DNA from: Paenibacillus mangrovi
Lineage (GTDB): Bacteria; Bacillota; Bacilli; Paenibacillales; Paenibacillaceae
Assembly (NCBI RefSeq): GCF_022898935.1
Contig: NZ_JALIRP010000006.1
Span: 1 to 64,000 of the forward strand
DNA: 64,000 nt
Direction of reading: 5' to 3'
How positions within the stretch are numbered: position 1 is the first letter of the stretch; each line of letters starts with the position of its first letter. Both the position numbers and the translations under genes were made by a program. Of this stretch, positions 1 to 7,811 are shown piece after piece. Under the pieces are notes generated by a model. It was not told where the DNA came from. It ran no database searches and worked only from the letters and a program-made list of their open reading frames with translations.

Positions 1-860
1 ATTTTAGTGCCGATACCGGGTATCGATTGGATTAAATCATATTCAAGTAACTCTTCAGCCAGGGTCTCTATCGATTTATTAAGGTCTGCTAGATGATCCT
101 GGTATTGAAGAAGCAATTTGATGAGCAACTGCATGGAGATCAAATGACTTGGAAAAGCCGTCTCTTTAAAGGGATTTCGCCTTGCTGCTTCTACTAAGAT
201 TTGAGCGTGCTCCGAACACCATAAGACAGATCTACCGCGTCCTGTAAGGCGCCCTATTGTTGCTGTAATCTCTTCCACAGTCATACCCAGGACTTCTTTA
301 GACGTTGGATGTAAGGCTAGAAATCGAAGCGAAACTTTCGAATAGAGGTCACCGAACACGCCATGGTATTCAGGAAAAACCTGATCTAGAATAGCCTGGA
401 ACTGCAGCTTCGCTTGAACATACATACCCGTTAAAGATTCATGCTGACGAGTGAGATAGCGTAAATTCATGAGATGCTGACCTCGTTTTTTGATGGGTTC
501 AAACTCTTCTTTATAGAACAGCGCCCCAAGTTGATAGGCATCAGCAGCATCCGTCTTGACCCGTCTCAAATTAGTTTTTTTTGCTTCATATGAGATTAAC
601 GGATTAATGACGATGTACAGATACTGGTGCTCATCAAGAAACTGAACAACAGGGCTATGATAATGTCCTGTTGCCTCCATTACAATGCAAGGGCTCATCC
701 CTGCAGCAGATTCCACTGCTCTAACATAATTAAGAAAAGACGATAATCCTTCTAGATCATGATTAAATCTAAAGATCTTCCCGTGAGGTACTCCACGGTC
801 TAAAAAAGCTTGTGCATGGCTCTCTCCCTTGGACACATCCAAACCAATGACTGGATTCAT
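1..860 (-). CDS. IS110-family transposase, partial at window edge
   Basis: Reading from the ATG at 860, the protein begins MNPVIGLDVSKGES and is open to the left edge (about 286 residues visible). The N-terminal RuvC-like DEDD domain shows GLDVSK (Asp), MEATGHYH (Glu) and KTDAADA (Asp). Near the window edge the IPGIGT segment of the C-terminal Transposase_20 domain, which carries the catalytic serine region, is starting. An AGGAG Shine-Dalgarno sits 7 nt before the start. IS110 enzymes move a circular intermediate using a bridge RNA made from the element's own non-coding end. The reading frame is intact as far as it can be seen; the C-terminal end lies outside the window. Confidence 0.93.
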   Translation of the reverse strand, partial: MNPVIGLDVSKGESHAQAFLDRGVPHGKIFRFNHDLEGLSSFLNYVRAVESAAGMSPCIVMEATGHYHSPVVQFLDEHQYLYIVINPLISYEAKKTNLRRVKTDAADAYQLGALFYKEEFEPIKKRGQHLMNLRYLTRQHESLTGMYVQAKLQFQAILDQVFPEYHGVFGDLYSKVSLRFLALHPTSKEVLGMTVEEITATIGRLTGRGRSVLWCSEHAQILVEAARRNPFKETAFPSHLISMQLLIKLLLQYQDHLADLNKSIETLAEELLEYDLIQSIPGIGTK

Positions 861-1098
861 GACATCACTCCTGTAGTATTTTCACCGGTAACCCCTAACC
901 TTCTTGTCTTCCACACTATCGCATGTGATACGGGATCAACGTCCCAACCAGCCTAACCATGGTTGAACAAGTAGGGGGGATGAACAGAATAGCTCTCGGG
1001 ATCCAAGTCCCACGGGCAGAAACGTTCGATCCCCGGCTACCGCTATCTTACGACCACACAAAAATGAGGTCCACCAGAAAGATCTGGTGACCTCATAA
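861..1098 (-). ncRNA. Probable IS110 left-end non-coding region / bridge RNA
   Basis: About 240 nt upstream of the transposase start contain no credible ORF and several inverted segments, including a 14-bp bulged stem at 1064-1096 (ATGAGGTC..ACCAGA with TCTGGT..ACCTCAT). In IS110-group elements the bridge RNA is encoded in this position, so this is the expected locus. Exact RNA ends, guide loops and the element end were not determined. Confidence 0.4.
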
Positions 1099-1100
1099 TA

Positions 1101-1158
1101 CGAACGGGCAGAATAGTTCAACTATAAGGCTGCTATCATGGTAGCCTTATTTATATTT
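1101..1158 (+). repeat. R2 intergenic repeat with hairpin
   Basis: CGAACGGGCAGAATAGTTCAA is followed by a stem ATAAGGCT/AGCCTTAT (1124-1131 with 1143-1150) and a T-rich run. The same opening motif recurs in most gaps up to position 8690. The hairpin plus T-run could act as a terminator on the + strand. Confidence 0.6.
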
Positions 1159-1173
1159 TTTTATTATTGAGGA

Positions 1174-1226
1174 TTGACGAAGCATGATTACAAATGTAGT
1201 ATTACATTAACGATTACACATGTAGT
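1174..1226 (+). promoter_or_regulatory. Promoter and twin BlaI-type operators
   Basis: TTGACG (1174-1179), 17 nt, TAGTAT (1197-1202). Two copies of ATTACANATGTAGT lie at 1187-1200 (over the -10) and 1213-1226. They have the TACA-NN-TGTA core typical of BlaI/MecI operators and precede the repressor gene, so autoregulation is likely. Confidence 0.75.
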
Positions 1227-1249
1227 CTAATTGGGAAGGATGCATATTC

Positions 1250-1633
1250 ATGAAGGAGATACCTAAAATATCCGATGCGGAATGGGAAGTAATGAAGGTT
1301 TTATGGGCTAACTCTCCGATTTCTGCAAACGATGTGATTCAAGTATTGGAAGTAAATAAAGATTGGAATCCCAAGACGGTAAGAACGTTGATCACAAGAC
1401 TGGTTGAAAAGAATGCTCTCGGTTACACCCAGCAAGGCAGAATCTATCTATACTATCCTCTGGTCAATGAAGATGAATGCATGAGATACGAAACGCAGTC
1501 ATTCATTAAGCGAATTTACGGTGGGGCATTGAAGCCGATGCTAGTGAACTTCCTCAACGATGAGAAATTGACCCAAGAGGATATAGACGAACTGAAAAGA
1601 ATTCTGGAGAAGAGAAAGGATTCGGCCAAATGA
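1250..1633 (+). CDS. BlaI/MecI/CopY-family repressor (pair A)
   Basis: 127 residues, the usual size of the family. The N-terminal half is a winged helix beginning PKISDAEWEVMKVLW, with the recognition region around NPKTVRTLITRLVEK. The C-terminal half is the dimerization part; it contains VNF, resembling the Asn-Phe cleavage site of staphylococcal BlaI/MecI. These repressors bind TACA-TGTA operators and are inactivated when the partner membrane protease is activated. The stop overlaps the next gene (ATGA at 1630), so the two are translationally coupled. Start supported by GGAAGGA 9 nt upstream. Confidence 0.9.
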   Translation: MKEIPKISDAEWEVMKVLWANSPISANDVIQVLEVNKDWNPKTVRTLITRLVEKNALGYTQQGRIYLYYPLVNEDECMRYETQSFIKRIYGGALKPMLVNFLNDEKLTQEDIDELKRILEKRKDSAK

Positions 1634-3450
1634 TGTCACTGCTTACCGACTTGTTTATATGGATCATCACGACTTCAGCGATGGCTTGTGTACTGGTTCT
1701 CTTCATTTTCATTGCAAAAATTCTTTTGAAAGACAAATTGAAACCGAGCTGGAGTTATTTGTTGTGGACTCTTCTGATTCTTCGATTAATGTTGCCGTGG
1801 ACACCAGAAAGCTCGTTCAGTGTGTTCAACATTTTACCAATAGAAAAGCAGGAATCGACCAATGATAGAGGTCATACTTTTGAGCCAAACGAACCTGCAG
1901 TAGCAAATAGTTTAGTAACAGCTGTGCAACCAACCGACTCTGCTCTACATAACGATAACGAAAGCGACTCCCTAGTAAACAAGTCTGAAGAATTTCCGAA
2001 ATCGATATCAACTTTGCAAATCCTGTCTCTAGTATGGTTGATCGGCGTCGTAACACTGCTAGGCTTTATTCTCGTGGCCAACATACGGTTGGCGGCTAAA
2101 TTAAATAGAGAGCCGAGCATCGAAGATCAGACGATTAGAGCTGTCTTTGAACAATGCAAAAATGAATTGAAGCTCAAGCGATACATCGTTTTAGTCGAAA
2201 CGAACCATGTTTCAAGCCCGACCTTGTTTGGTGCGATCAAACCAAAGATATTGCTCCCAAGATCCGTCATGAATGCCTTGAATGTAAGCCAGCTCCGGCA
2301 CGTGTTCTTGCACGAAATGTCACACATCAAACGAAATGATATCGCCATGAATTGGCTGATGAATGTTCTCCTGACGTTGCACTGGTTCAACCCTTTGCTC
2401 TGGTACGCTTACCGTAAAATGCGGGATGACCAGGAAATCGCCTGTGATTCGTTAGCATTAACTCGCATCAACCCGGAGGAGACGAAGGACTATGCCTTAA
2501 CGATAATTAGATTGTTGGAAAGCTTTTCGAACCCGATCAGGCTGGCAGGAGCGGCGAGTATTTCCAGCAACAAAAAAGAGCTCAAGAGGAGAGTTGTTAT
2601 GATAGCTTCATTTAGTATGAACACCAAGAAATGGTCTCTGTTGGGCCTAATGGTTATGCTGTTGATTAGCGGTTGTGCGTTGACGGACGCCAAATCAAAC
2701 GATAATCCAAGAGAAGTTAAGCCTTCAGTGGTTAATCCTGATTTTCCGGTTCCGAATGATGCTGAGCTAACTAAGGGAGAAGCGAAAAACCCAAATATAA
2801 AGAGCTATGCAAAATATATTTGGAACGAAGCTGATGAAATTAAGAGTATTCCCGACCATTTTCTTAGAGAAATAGAAGCCTCTGGATGGAATGAAAAGAA
2901 AACAGAGCAAATGGGCGCAATGCGTGTATTTGAGAAGAATGGGACCATTATATGGGTAACAACACACAATGGATTCATTACTTTGTCAGAACTTAAGAAA
3001 GTAACGAATGCCGAATCAAATGATAACCAGCAAGGGTCAGATACAAAACCGAATGAGATGTTATCAGCCAAAGAACAAGAGGTTTATAACAACTTTCAAA
3101 AAGACTTAAATGAGCAGCATTTAAATGGATTAGAACCCATTAGTATAGCCAAGTTATACGTTCAAGCAAAATTGGACAATAAATACGATGTCGAATATGC
3201 CTTATATACGGATAGAGAAGGGTTTGTGCAATGGACCAAAGAAGATGACGAAAAAATTCCGGATTCAGATCGAGGGACAGAAGAACAAGTCCTCAGTACA
3301 TTTAAAAATATCGAATCAGGTGAATTTGTACAAACAAGCGACTTTGAAGGATATATTGAGTATCAGTCTAACTCGGGAAGCAAGTCTAACTTTCAAATGA
3401 TTAAGGACGATGATGGAATATGGAATGTTTCATTTCAACCCATTCAATAA
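1630..3450 (+). CDS. BlaR1/MecR1-like M56 sensor protease with unusual C-terminal domain (pair A)
   Basis: 606 residues. The N-terminal part has several membrane segments and an M56 zinc-protease motif HEMSH at residues 228-232, followed by the EIACDSLAL glutamate region. A last membrane segment at about 336-350 leads to a roughly 255-residue extracytoplasmic part. True BlaR1/MecR1 carry a penicillin-binding domain there, with SxxK, SxN and KTG. None of these is visible; instead there are two unrelated alpha/beta segments, the second (about 470-606) resembling small NTF2-like lipoprotein domains. The signal is therefore probably not a classical beta-lactam acylation. Coupled to the repressor upstream. 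Confidence 0.85.
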   Translation: MMSLLTDLFIWIITTSAMACVLVLFIFIAKILLKDKLKPSWSYLLWTLLILRLMLPWTPESSFSVFNILPIEKQESTNDRGHTFEPNEPAVANSLVTAVQPTDSALHNDNESDSLVNKSEEFPKSISTLQILSLVWLIGVVTLLGFILVANIRLAAKLNREPSIEDQTIRAVFEQCKNELKLKRYIVLVETNHVSSPTLFGAIKPKILLPRSVMNALNVSQLRHVFLHEMSHIKRNDIAMNWLMNVLLTLHWFNPLLWYAYRKMRDDQEIACDSLALTRINPEETKDYALTIIRLLESFSNPIRLAGAASISSNKKELKRRVVMIASFSMNTKKWSLLGLMVMLLISGCALTDAKSNDNPREVKPSVVNPDFPVPNDAELTKGEAKNPNIKSYAKYIWNEADEIKSIPDHFLREIEASGWNEKKTEQMGAMRVFEKNGTIIWVTTHNGFITLSELKKVTNAESNDNQQGSDTKPNEMLSAKEQEVYNNFQKDLNEQHLNGLEPISIAKLYVQAKLDNKYDVEYALYTDREGFVQWTKEDDEKIPDSDRGTEEQVLSTFKNIESGEFVQTSDFEGYIEYQSNSGSKSNFQMIKDDDGIWNVSFQPIQ

Positions 3451-3483
3451 ATTCATTAGGGAATATGGAAAATGATTCGTTAC

Positions 3484-3500
3484 GCTAACGGGACACAATA
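3484..3500 (+). repeat. R2 repeat core copy
   Basis: GCTAACGGGACACAATA, then AAAGGCAGCC a little downstream; same family as the copies at 6888, 7632, 7686 and 8385. Confidence 0.5.
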
Positions 3501-3552
3501 CCGCAATAACCTTTAAGAAAAGGCAGCCATCAATAATGACTAAGTATTACTG

Positions 3553-3581
3553 TTGTCCCAATTTTTTGTGTGGTGTAATAT
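3553..3581 (+). promoter_or_regulatory. Sigma-A-type promoter of leader ORF/methyltransferase
   Basis: TTGTCC (3553-3558), 17-nt spacer, TAATAT (3576-3581). Predicted transcription start near 3588, leaving a leader of about 135 nt before the methyltransferase. Confidence 0.6.
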
Positions 3582-3613
3582 GGAAATATCCTTTTAGAAA
3601 GCGAGTGATTATC

Positions 3614-3670
3614 ATGAGAACCATTAAATCCGTTGGAAAAACAGTTATTTTTGAGGCACGGAAGGGTTAA
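3614..3670 (+). CDS. 18-residue leader ORF
   Basis: MRTIKSVGKTVIFEARKG from ATG 3614 to TAA 3670. A modest Shine-Dalgarno-like stretch (AGAAAGCGAG) precedes it. Its last codons form the 5' arm of a hairpin: ACGGAAGGG (3658-3666) pairs with CCCTTCCGT (3685-3693). The 3' arm can instead pair, with one bulged base, with the methyltransferase Shine-Dalgarno CGGAGGG (3706-3712). This is the layout of ribosome-dependent attenuators of inducible resistance genes. Translation is not proven; the ORF could be coincidental. Confidence 0.4.
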   Translation: MRTIKSVGKTVIFEARKG

Positions 3671-3712
3671 TTGCTTTAACTAATCCCTTCCGTACAAATC
3701 CAAAAACGGAGG
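3658..3712 (+). promoter_or_regulatory. Candidate attenuator hairpin before methyltransferase
   Basis: A 9-bp perfect stem (3658-3666/3685-3693) overlaps the leader ORF stop and is not followed by a T-run, so it is not an ordinary terminator. The 3' arm has an alternative partner in the downstream ribosome binding site. Confidence 0.45.
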
Positions 3713-3722
3713 GAAAGTATAC

Positions 3723-4502
3723 ATGTCTTTTAGTGAATATGGTGAACTATGCACGGAGGTCTATGACCTAACCAAGAAAATTGGGCAATCATTTAGCGGA
3801 GATATTGAATACTATCAAGAAAGACTTAAACATTGCGAGGGACGAGTTTTAGAAGCAATGGTTGGTTCTGGACGTGTCATCATTCCACTTCTTAAATCGG
3901 GTCTTCTTGTCGATGGAGTAGACTACTCTTCTGAGATGTTAAATTCATGCAGACAACGTTGTGAAGTTCATGGTTTAAAAACCAATTTGTATCAAGCTGA
4001 CTTAAAAGAACTTGCATTGCCTAGCAAATACGAAGCAATCATTATTCCTGGTGGTTCATTTTTATTAATAGAACAACGGTCTGAAGCGATAGAAGTCTTA
4101 AAACGGCTTTACGATCATCTAGAAATAGGTGGGCGACTTATGCTAGACCTACATTTACCTAGCAATAATTACAACAGTTCAGATAGTGGAATCTGGGGAG
4201 GTTCAGCAACATATCACTTACCAAATGGTGACATTATCACTATGGAAGGTAAGTGTGTCGAAGCTGATTTATTCTTTAACCAATACAGAGTTGACTATTT
4301 AAAGTATGAAAAGTGGCGTAATGGCAAACTAATTCAAACCGAATTACAACGTTTTGCAAAGCGGTGGTATGGAGTGGAAGAGTTTAAGTTCATTCTAGAA
4401 AGTATCGGTTTTACCGATGTGACAGTATCTGCGGATTTTGAGTTCGGGAAGTTACCCACCAATGGAAAACAACAATTCGTTTATGAAGCTACAAGATCAT
4501 AA
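3723..4502 (+). CDS. Class I SAM-dependent methyltransferase
   Basis: 259 residues with a Rossmann methyltransferase fold. Motif I is GRVLEAMVGSGR (about residues 40-50). An acidic ribose-binding region VDGVDYSSEML follows, and then a motif IV-like segment IIIPGGSFLLIE. A C-terminal beta-rich cap follows. No signal peptide, so cytoplasmic. The family methylates many small molecules and the substrate cannot be read from the sequence. It sits between two BlaR1-type sensor operons and has its own promoter, leader ORF and GGAGGG ribosome binding site. A role in drug response is inference from context only. Confidence 0.8.
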   Translation: MSFSEYGELCTEVYDLTKKIGQSFSGDIEYYQERLKHCEGRVLEAMVGSGRVIIPLLKSGLLVDGVDYSSEMLNSCRQRCEVHGLKTNLYQADLKELALPSKYEAIIIPGGSFLLIEQRSEAIEVLKRLYDHLEIGGRLMLDLHLPSNNYNSSDSGIWGGSATYHLPNGDIITMEGKCVEADLFFNQYRVDYLKYEKWRNGKLIQTELQRFAKRWYGVEEFKFILESIGFTDVTVSADFEFGKLPTNGKQQFVYEATRS

Positions 4503-4523
4503 TTAAATTACAAGCCAACAAAA

Positions 4524-4552
4524 CCACTCCATTGTCGGGAGTGGCTTTGTCT
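4524..4552 (+). terminator. Terminator-like hairpin after methyltransferase
   Basis: CCACTCC (4524-4530) pairs with GGAGTGG (4538-4544), followed by a short T-rich stretch. Confidence 0.5.
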
Positions 4553-4603
4553 TATATATTGATGTATATTTTGTGGTCAAATTTAACTTTGTGCTTATAC
4601 ATT

Positions 4604-4631
4604 GCGGAGAACCGTACCATAAGTAGGGCGA
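4604..4631 (+). repeat. R3 short repeat, copy 1
   Basis: GGAGAACCGTACCATAAGTAG here matches GGTGAACCGTATCATAGGTAG at 6853-6880. Both lie shortly after a gene in the BlaR1 region. The rest of the gap up to 4740 shows only a T-run at about 4690. Confidence 0.45.
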
Positions 4632-4745
4632 AATTATAGAGACGGCTAATTTATCCACTGGATAAGGGGTTATTACTCTTAATTGGTGGTTTTTTTCGTA
4701 CGATAAATAAACGACTGGGGATTTCTAATAAGTTGGAAATTACTA

Positions 4746-4804
4746 TTGACATTTGGTCTATAAGTTATAGACTGTAGATATATATGGTCTATAACTTATA
4801 GACC
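4746..4804 (+). promoter_or_regulatory. Promoter and twin palindromic operators (pair B)
   Basis: TTGACA at 4746-4751 with TAGACT as a possible -10 (16-nt spacer). Two dyads, GTCTATAAGTTATAGAC (4756-4772) and GGTCTATAACTTATAGACC (4786-4804), flank the presumed start of transcription. The half-site differs from that of pair A, suggesting a separate repressor specificity. Confidence 0.7.
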
Positions 4805-4817
4805 GAGGAGTGGTAAA

Positions 4818-5180
4818 ATGAAAGGATACAAACTTACAGAGAGTGAAATAAAGTTTACCGATCTAATTTGGCAAAACGAACCGATTGGTTCTGGTGATCT
4901 TGTGAAACTATGTGAAAAAGAAATGAATTGGAAAAAGTCTACAACCTATACCGTGCTGAAAAAATTGTGTGAAAAAGGTTTTTTTCAAAATGAAAATTCA
5001 GTAATTTCATCTTTGATTACAAAGGATGAATATTACGCAAATCAAAGCGTACGGTTCGTTGAAGATACCTATGGAGGGTCATTGCCCAAATTTTTAACAG
5101 CGTTTATGGGAGGAAGAAAATTAAGTAACCGCCAAGCGGAGGAGCTGAAAAAACTGATTGATGAGCACAACGAGGTGTAA
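4818..5180 (+). CDS. BlaI/MecI-family repressor (pair B)
   Basis: 120 residues, winged-helix N-terminus (KLTESEIKFTDLIWQNEP; recognition region KKSTTYTVLKKLCEKG) and the family C-terminal dimerization segment. AGGAG lies 7 nt before the ATG. It should repress its own operon through the TCTATAA-type dyads. At the position of the pair A VNF segment it has TAF, so any cleavage site differs. Two nt separate it from the sensor gene. Confidence 0.88.
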   Translation: MKGYKLTESEIKFTDLIWQNEPIGSGDLVKLCEKEMNWKKSTTYTVLKKLCEKGFFQNENSVISSLITKDEYYANQSVRFVEDTYGGSLPKFLTAFMGGRKLSNRQAEELKKLIDEHNEV

Positions 5181-5182
5181 TC

Positions 5183-6772
5183 ATGAGCGAACTATTTGTG
5201 TCAGTTTTAAATATGAGCCTCACAGCAAGCTATGTCATTCTTGTTGTGATATTAATCAGGCTACTACTTAAAAAAGCCCCGAAGGTCATCTCTTATGCCT
5301 TATGGGGTGTGGTAGCTTTCCGACTTGTCGTTCCATTCACATTTGAGAGTGTATTTAGTCTGTTGCCAAGGAATAGGGATAGCAATCCGATCCCTCCAAT
5401 CCCTCAAGGTAGTATACATCAACAAAGTCCACAGATTAATAGTGGGTTAGAGGTGGTCGATTCATTTGTAAGCGGGACACTACCGGCACCGACTGTTGGG
5501 AATAGTGTAGATCCTTTGCAGATTTATATACAGTTCGGTTCATATATTTGGGCTTTGGGTATGTTGGTATTGCTTATTTATAGCCTTGTATCTGTATTAC
5601 TCTTGAAGAAACAGCTTAAAAACGCACAATTCATAGAGCAGAATATCTACGAAGCTGAGAATTTGAAAACACCGTTCGTGCTTGGCTTGATACGACCAAA
5701 GATTTATTTGCCTGTTGGACTTCATGCTAAGGAGCGCAGCTACATCCTGCTACACGAACAGACTCACATTAAACGATATGATCATATCATTAAGCTAGCA
5801 GCCTTCTTGGTATTGTCCGTGCACTGGTTTAATCCTCTTGTATGGGTAGCATTCATATTAATGAGTAGGGATATGGAATTTTCCTGTGATGAACGTGTAC
5901 TGAACAAGATGAATTCTGATATTGATATAAAAAAATCTTACGCGTCTTCATTATTATCGCTTGCTACTGATAGACATATTTTGAATGGAAGTCCGCTTGC
6001 TTTTGGTGAGGGAAATGTAAAAGGGAGGATTAAAAACGTGTTAAATTATAGAAAGCCAAGGTTCTGGGTACTTGTTTTCTCAATTGTCATTATGATAGCA
6101 GTTGGGATTGGATTGATAGCAAATCCTAAAATTAAGGGGATAGATGAATTAGAACAAATTACTGGCTCAAAGAATATACCATCAGGTGAAGAAGTTTCTT
6201 TTGAACTACCGGAGAAATCAGCAGCAGAAATATTAAGTGACCTAGTAAATCAACAATTTTCAATTAAAGGAAATCAAATTAGCGATGATGATCAAGAAAC
6301 CGTTGTAACATTTGGAAAAGCTTTTTTAAATTTATATACCGGAGCTATTGCAGAACAAAAAGCAGTATCATTTAAAAACTACATATCTAATGAGAATCTT
6401 CTTAAATTTACAAATAAAATGTTGGAATTAGAACAAAGAAGGGAATTAAACGGAGGATCTGGTGTGATTTTCGGTTTAGAAAATGAATTTAAGAAAGCAG
6501 AGCTCAAGAGACATGATGGAAATGTCTACTACGTAAGTTTACCTTTTTCGAACCAAGGGTCAGCAAGGACCCTCAAGATGTTAGTTCAGGCTGAAAACAA
6601 GGCATTAAAAATAGTTGATTTGTACTTTGGAAACAAAGATGGTGTAGATACGATTGTAACAGGACATCCCGCTGATAGAAAACTTCATGATCCAAAACTG
6701 TGGGATGACCAAGTATGGGTTGATGGTGTTTCTGAAAAGCTTGAAAAATTTGAATCTGAACTGAACTCTTGA
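5183..6772 (+). CDS. BlaR1/MecR1-like M56 sensor protease with unusual C-terminal domain (pair B)
   Basis: 529 residues. Membrane segments near 10-28, 40-55 and 115-140, the M56 zinc motif HEQTH at residues 191-195, then SVHWFNPLVW, and a last membrane segment at about 292-315. The C-terminal ~210 residues show no SxxK/SxN/KTG penicillin-binding motifs and do not obviously resemble the sensor part of pair A. It presumably senses an extracellular signal and triggers inactivation of the pair B repressor. A 10-bp terminator stem follows. Confidence 0.83.
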   Translation: MSELFVSVLNMSLTASYVILVVILIRLLLKKAPKVISYALWGVVAFRLVVPFTFESVFSLLPRNRDSNPIPPIPQGSIHQQSPQINSGLEVVDSFVSGTLPAPTVGNSVDPLQIYIQFGSYIWALGMLVLLIYSLVSVLLLKKQLKNAQFIEQNIYEAENLKTPFVLGLIRPKIYLPVGLHAKERSYILLHEQTHIKRYDHIIKLAAFLVLSVHWFNPLVWVAFILMSRDMEFSCDERVLNKMNSDIDIKKSYASSLLSLATDRHILNGSPLAFGEGNVKGRIKNVLNYRKPRFWVLVFSIVIMIAVGIGLIANPKIKGIDELEQITGSKNIPSGEEVSFELPEKSAAEILSDLVNQQFSIKGNQISDDDQETVVTFGKAFLNLYTGAIAEQKAVSFKNYISNENLLKFTNKMLELEQRRELNGGSGVIFGLENEFKKAELKRHDGNVYYVSLPFSNQGSARTLKMLVQAENKALKIVDLYFGNKDGVDTIVTGHPADRKLHDPKLWDDQVWVDGVSEKLEKFESELNS

Positions 6773-6806
6773 GCATTCAGAAATATGAGGTTGACTTATT
6801 ATTTAA

Positions 6807-6846
6807 GGGCGAAGTCCTCCTGCAAAACGGAAGACTTCGCCCTTTG
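6807..6846 (+). terminator. Strong intrinsic terminator
   Basis: GGGCGAAGTC (6807-6816) pairs perfectly with GACTTCGCCC (6833-6842), then TTT. Ends the pair B operon. Confidence 0.75.
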
Positions 6847-6852
6847 AGTGTT

Positions 6853-6955
6853 ACGGTGAACCGTATCATAGGTAGAAGTACGGATCATTAAACGGGACAC
6901 GATAGCTGAATATCATACATTGTCGAGCAGGCTGCCTAAGCCTGCTTATTTTATT
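6853..6955 (+). repeat. R3 copy 2 joined to R2 copy with hairpin
   Basis: R3 core at 6853-6880, R2 core AAACGGGACACGATAGCTGAA at 6890-6910, then a stem AGCAGGC/GCCTGCT (6926-6932/6940-6946) and T-rich end. Shows that R2 units end in a GC-rich hairpin. Confidence 0.55.
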
Positions 6956-7065
6956 GAAATAAAGGGCAGTTTAACGCAACCATTACTTTGAATTTAAAGG
7001 AAATTGGGGTTTATTGGAGAAAAGTTTTTTAAAAAAAGCGGTCGATAAAGGATGGGAAATATATT

Positions 7066-7611
7066 ATGGACACAGCAGTTATAGAGGCAGTTACTATTCA
7101 TCCAATTCACAAGCATGCCTTCACTGTATCTGAACACCCAGAGGGACAATTACATCATATTGGAGATGCATTAGGTTGCGATTGTGTAATTGAGAAATTT
7201 GAAGACGGATGGATGAGAAAGCATAAAAATGACGGAAAGAATAATGAAGACTGGTACGGGTGGGACGCTGAAGTTCTTGCCCCATTTGATAGTATAGTTG
7301 AAGCAATATATATTAACCCAAACACTAATAACCCAGGGTGCTATATTCAATCTAGAGCAAGTAGTATAAGGTTTTTAAGGAATGATGGTGTGAGGGTAGT
7401 GTATGCCCATATTAAGGATACAAATGTGTCGGAAGGTGATTTTATAAAGGCAGGGGATGTAGTCGCTAGAGTGGGGAACAACGGCTATTCTAGACATCCT
7501 CACATTCATATAGGAGCCTGGAAAGGCAATACACCTCTTCAAATAAGATTTGATTTAAGGGAAATGGGGAATCACCTTAAACAACTAACTGATGAGGGGT
7601 ATTATCTTTAG
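7066..7611 (+). CDS. M23-family metallopeptidase-like protein without signal peptide
   Basis: 181 residues. LysM/M23 (lysostaphin-type) zinc-site elements are visible: an upstream His/Asp region around HHIGDALGCD, VVYAHIKD, and the HxH motif in RHPHIHIG. The segments VSEGDFIKAGDVVARVGNNG are typical of the M23 beta-barrel. M23 enzymes usually cut peptidoglycan cross-bridges outside the cell, but no signal peptide or membrane anchor is visible and the start is supported by AAAGGATGGG upstream. Substrate and location are therefore open. Monocistronic between R2 repeats. Confidence 0.7.
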   Translation: MDTAVIEAVTIHPIHKHAFTVSEHPEGQLHHIGDALGCDCVIEKFEDGWMRKHKNDGKNNEDWYGWDAEVLAPFDSIVEAIYINPNTNNPGCYIQSRASSIRFLRNDGVRVVYAHIKDTNVSEGDFIKAGDVVARVGNNGYSRHPHIHIGAWKGNTPLQIRFDLREMGNHLKQLTDEGYYL

Positions 7612-7631
7612 AATAGAAGCAGATTTGATTC

Positions 7632-7702
7632 AACTAACGGGACACGATAGATATCAAGCTGCCATCACGAACGGTAATCTGTTCAGCTAACGGGCAGGAT
7701 AG
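7632..7702 (+). repeat. Two R2 repeat cores in tandem
   Basis: ACTAACGGGACACGATAG (7633-7650) and GCTAACGGGCAGGATAGT (7686-7703) lie in the same orientation 53 nt apart. Confidence 0.55.
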
Positions 7703-7811
7703 TAAAATTATCTCCATAAATTGGAGAGCATGAGGCAGTAACTCAGTATGAGTATTTGCGTCTAATTCAACGTAGTATCGCATCACGATTTAACTCAAAG
7801 GGTGAACTGAC

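Noticed and set aside
936..1121. 61-codon minus frame beside the IS110 transposase
   Set aside because: Lies in the probable bridge-RNA region and has no ribosome site.
3188..3400. 70-codon frame inside the pair A sensor gene
   Set aside because: Out-of-frame shadow of the sensor domain.
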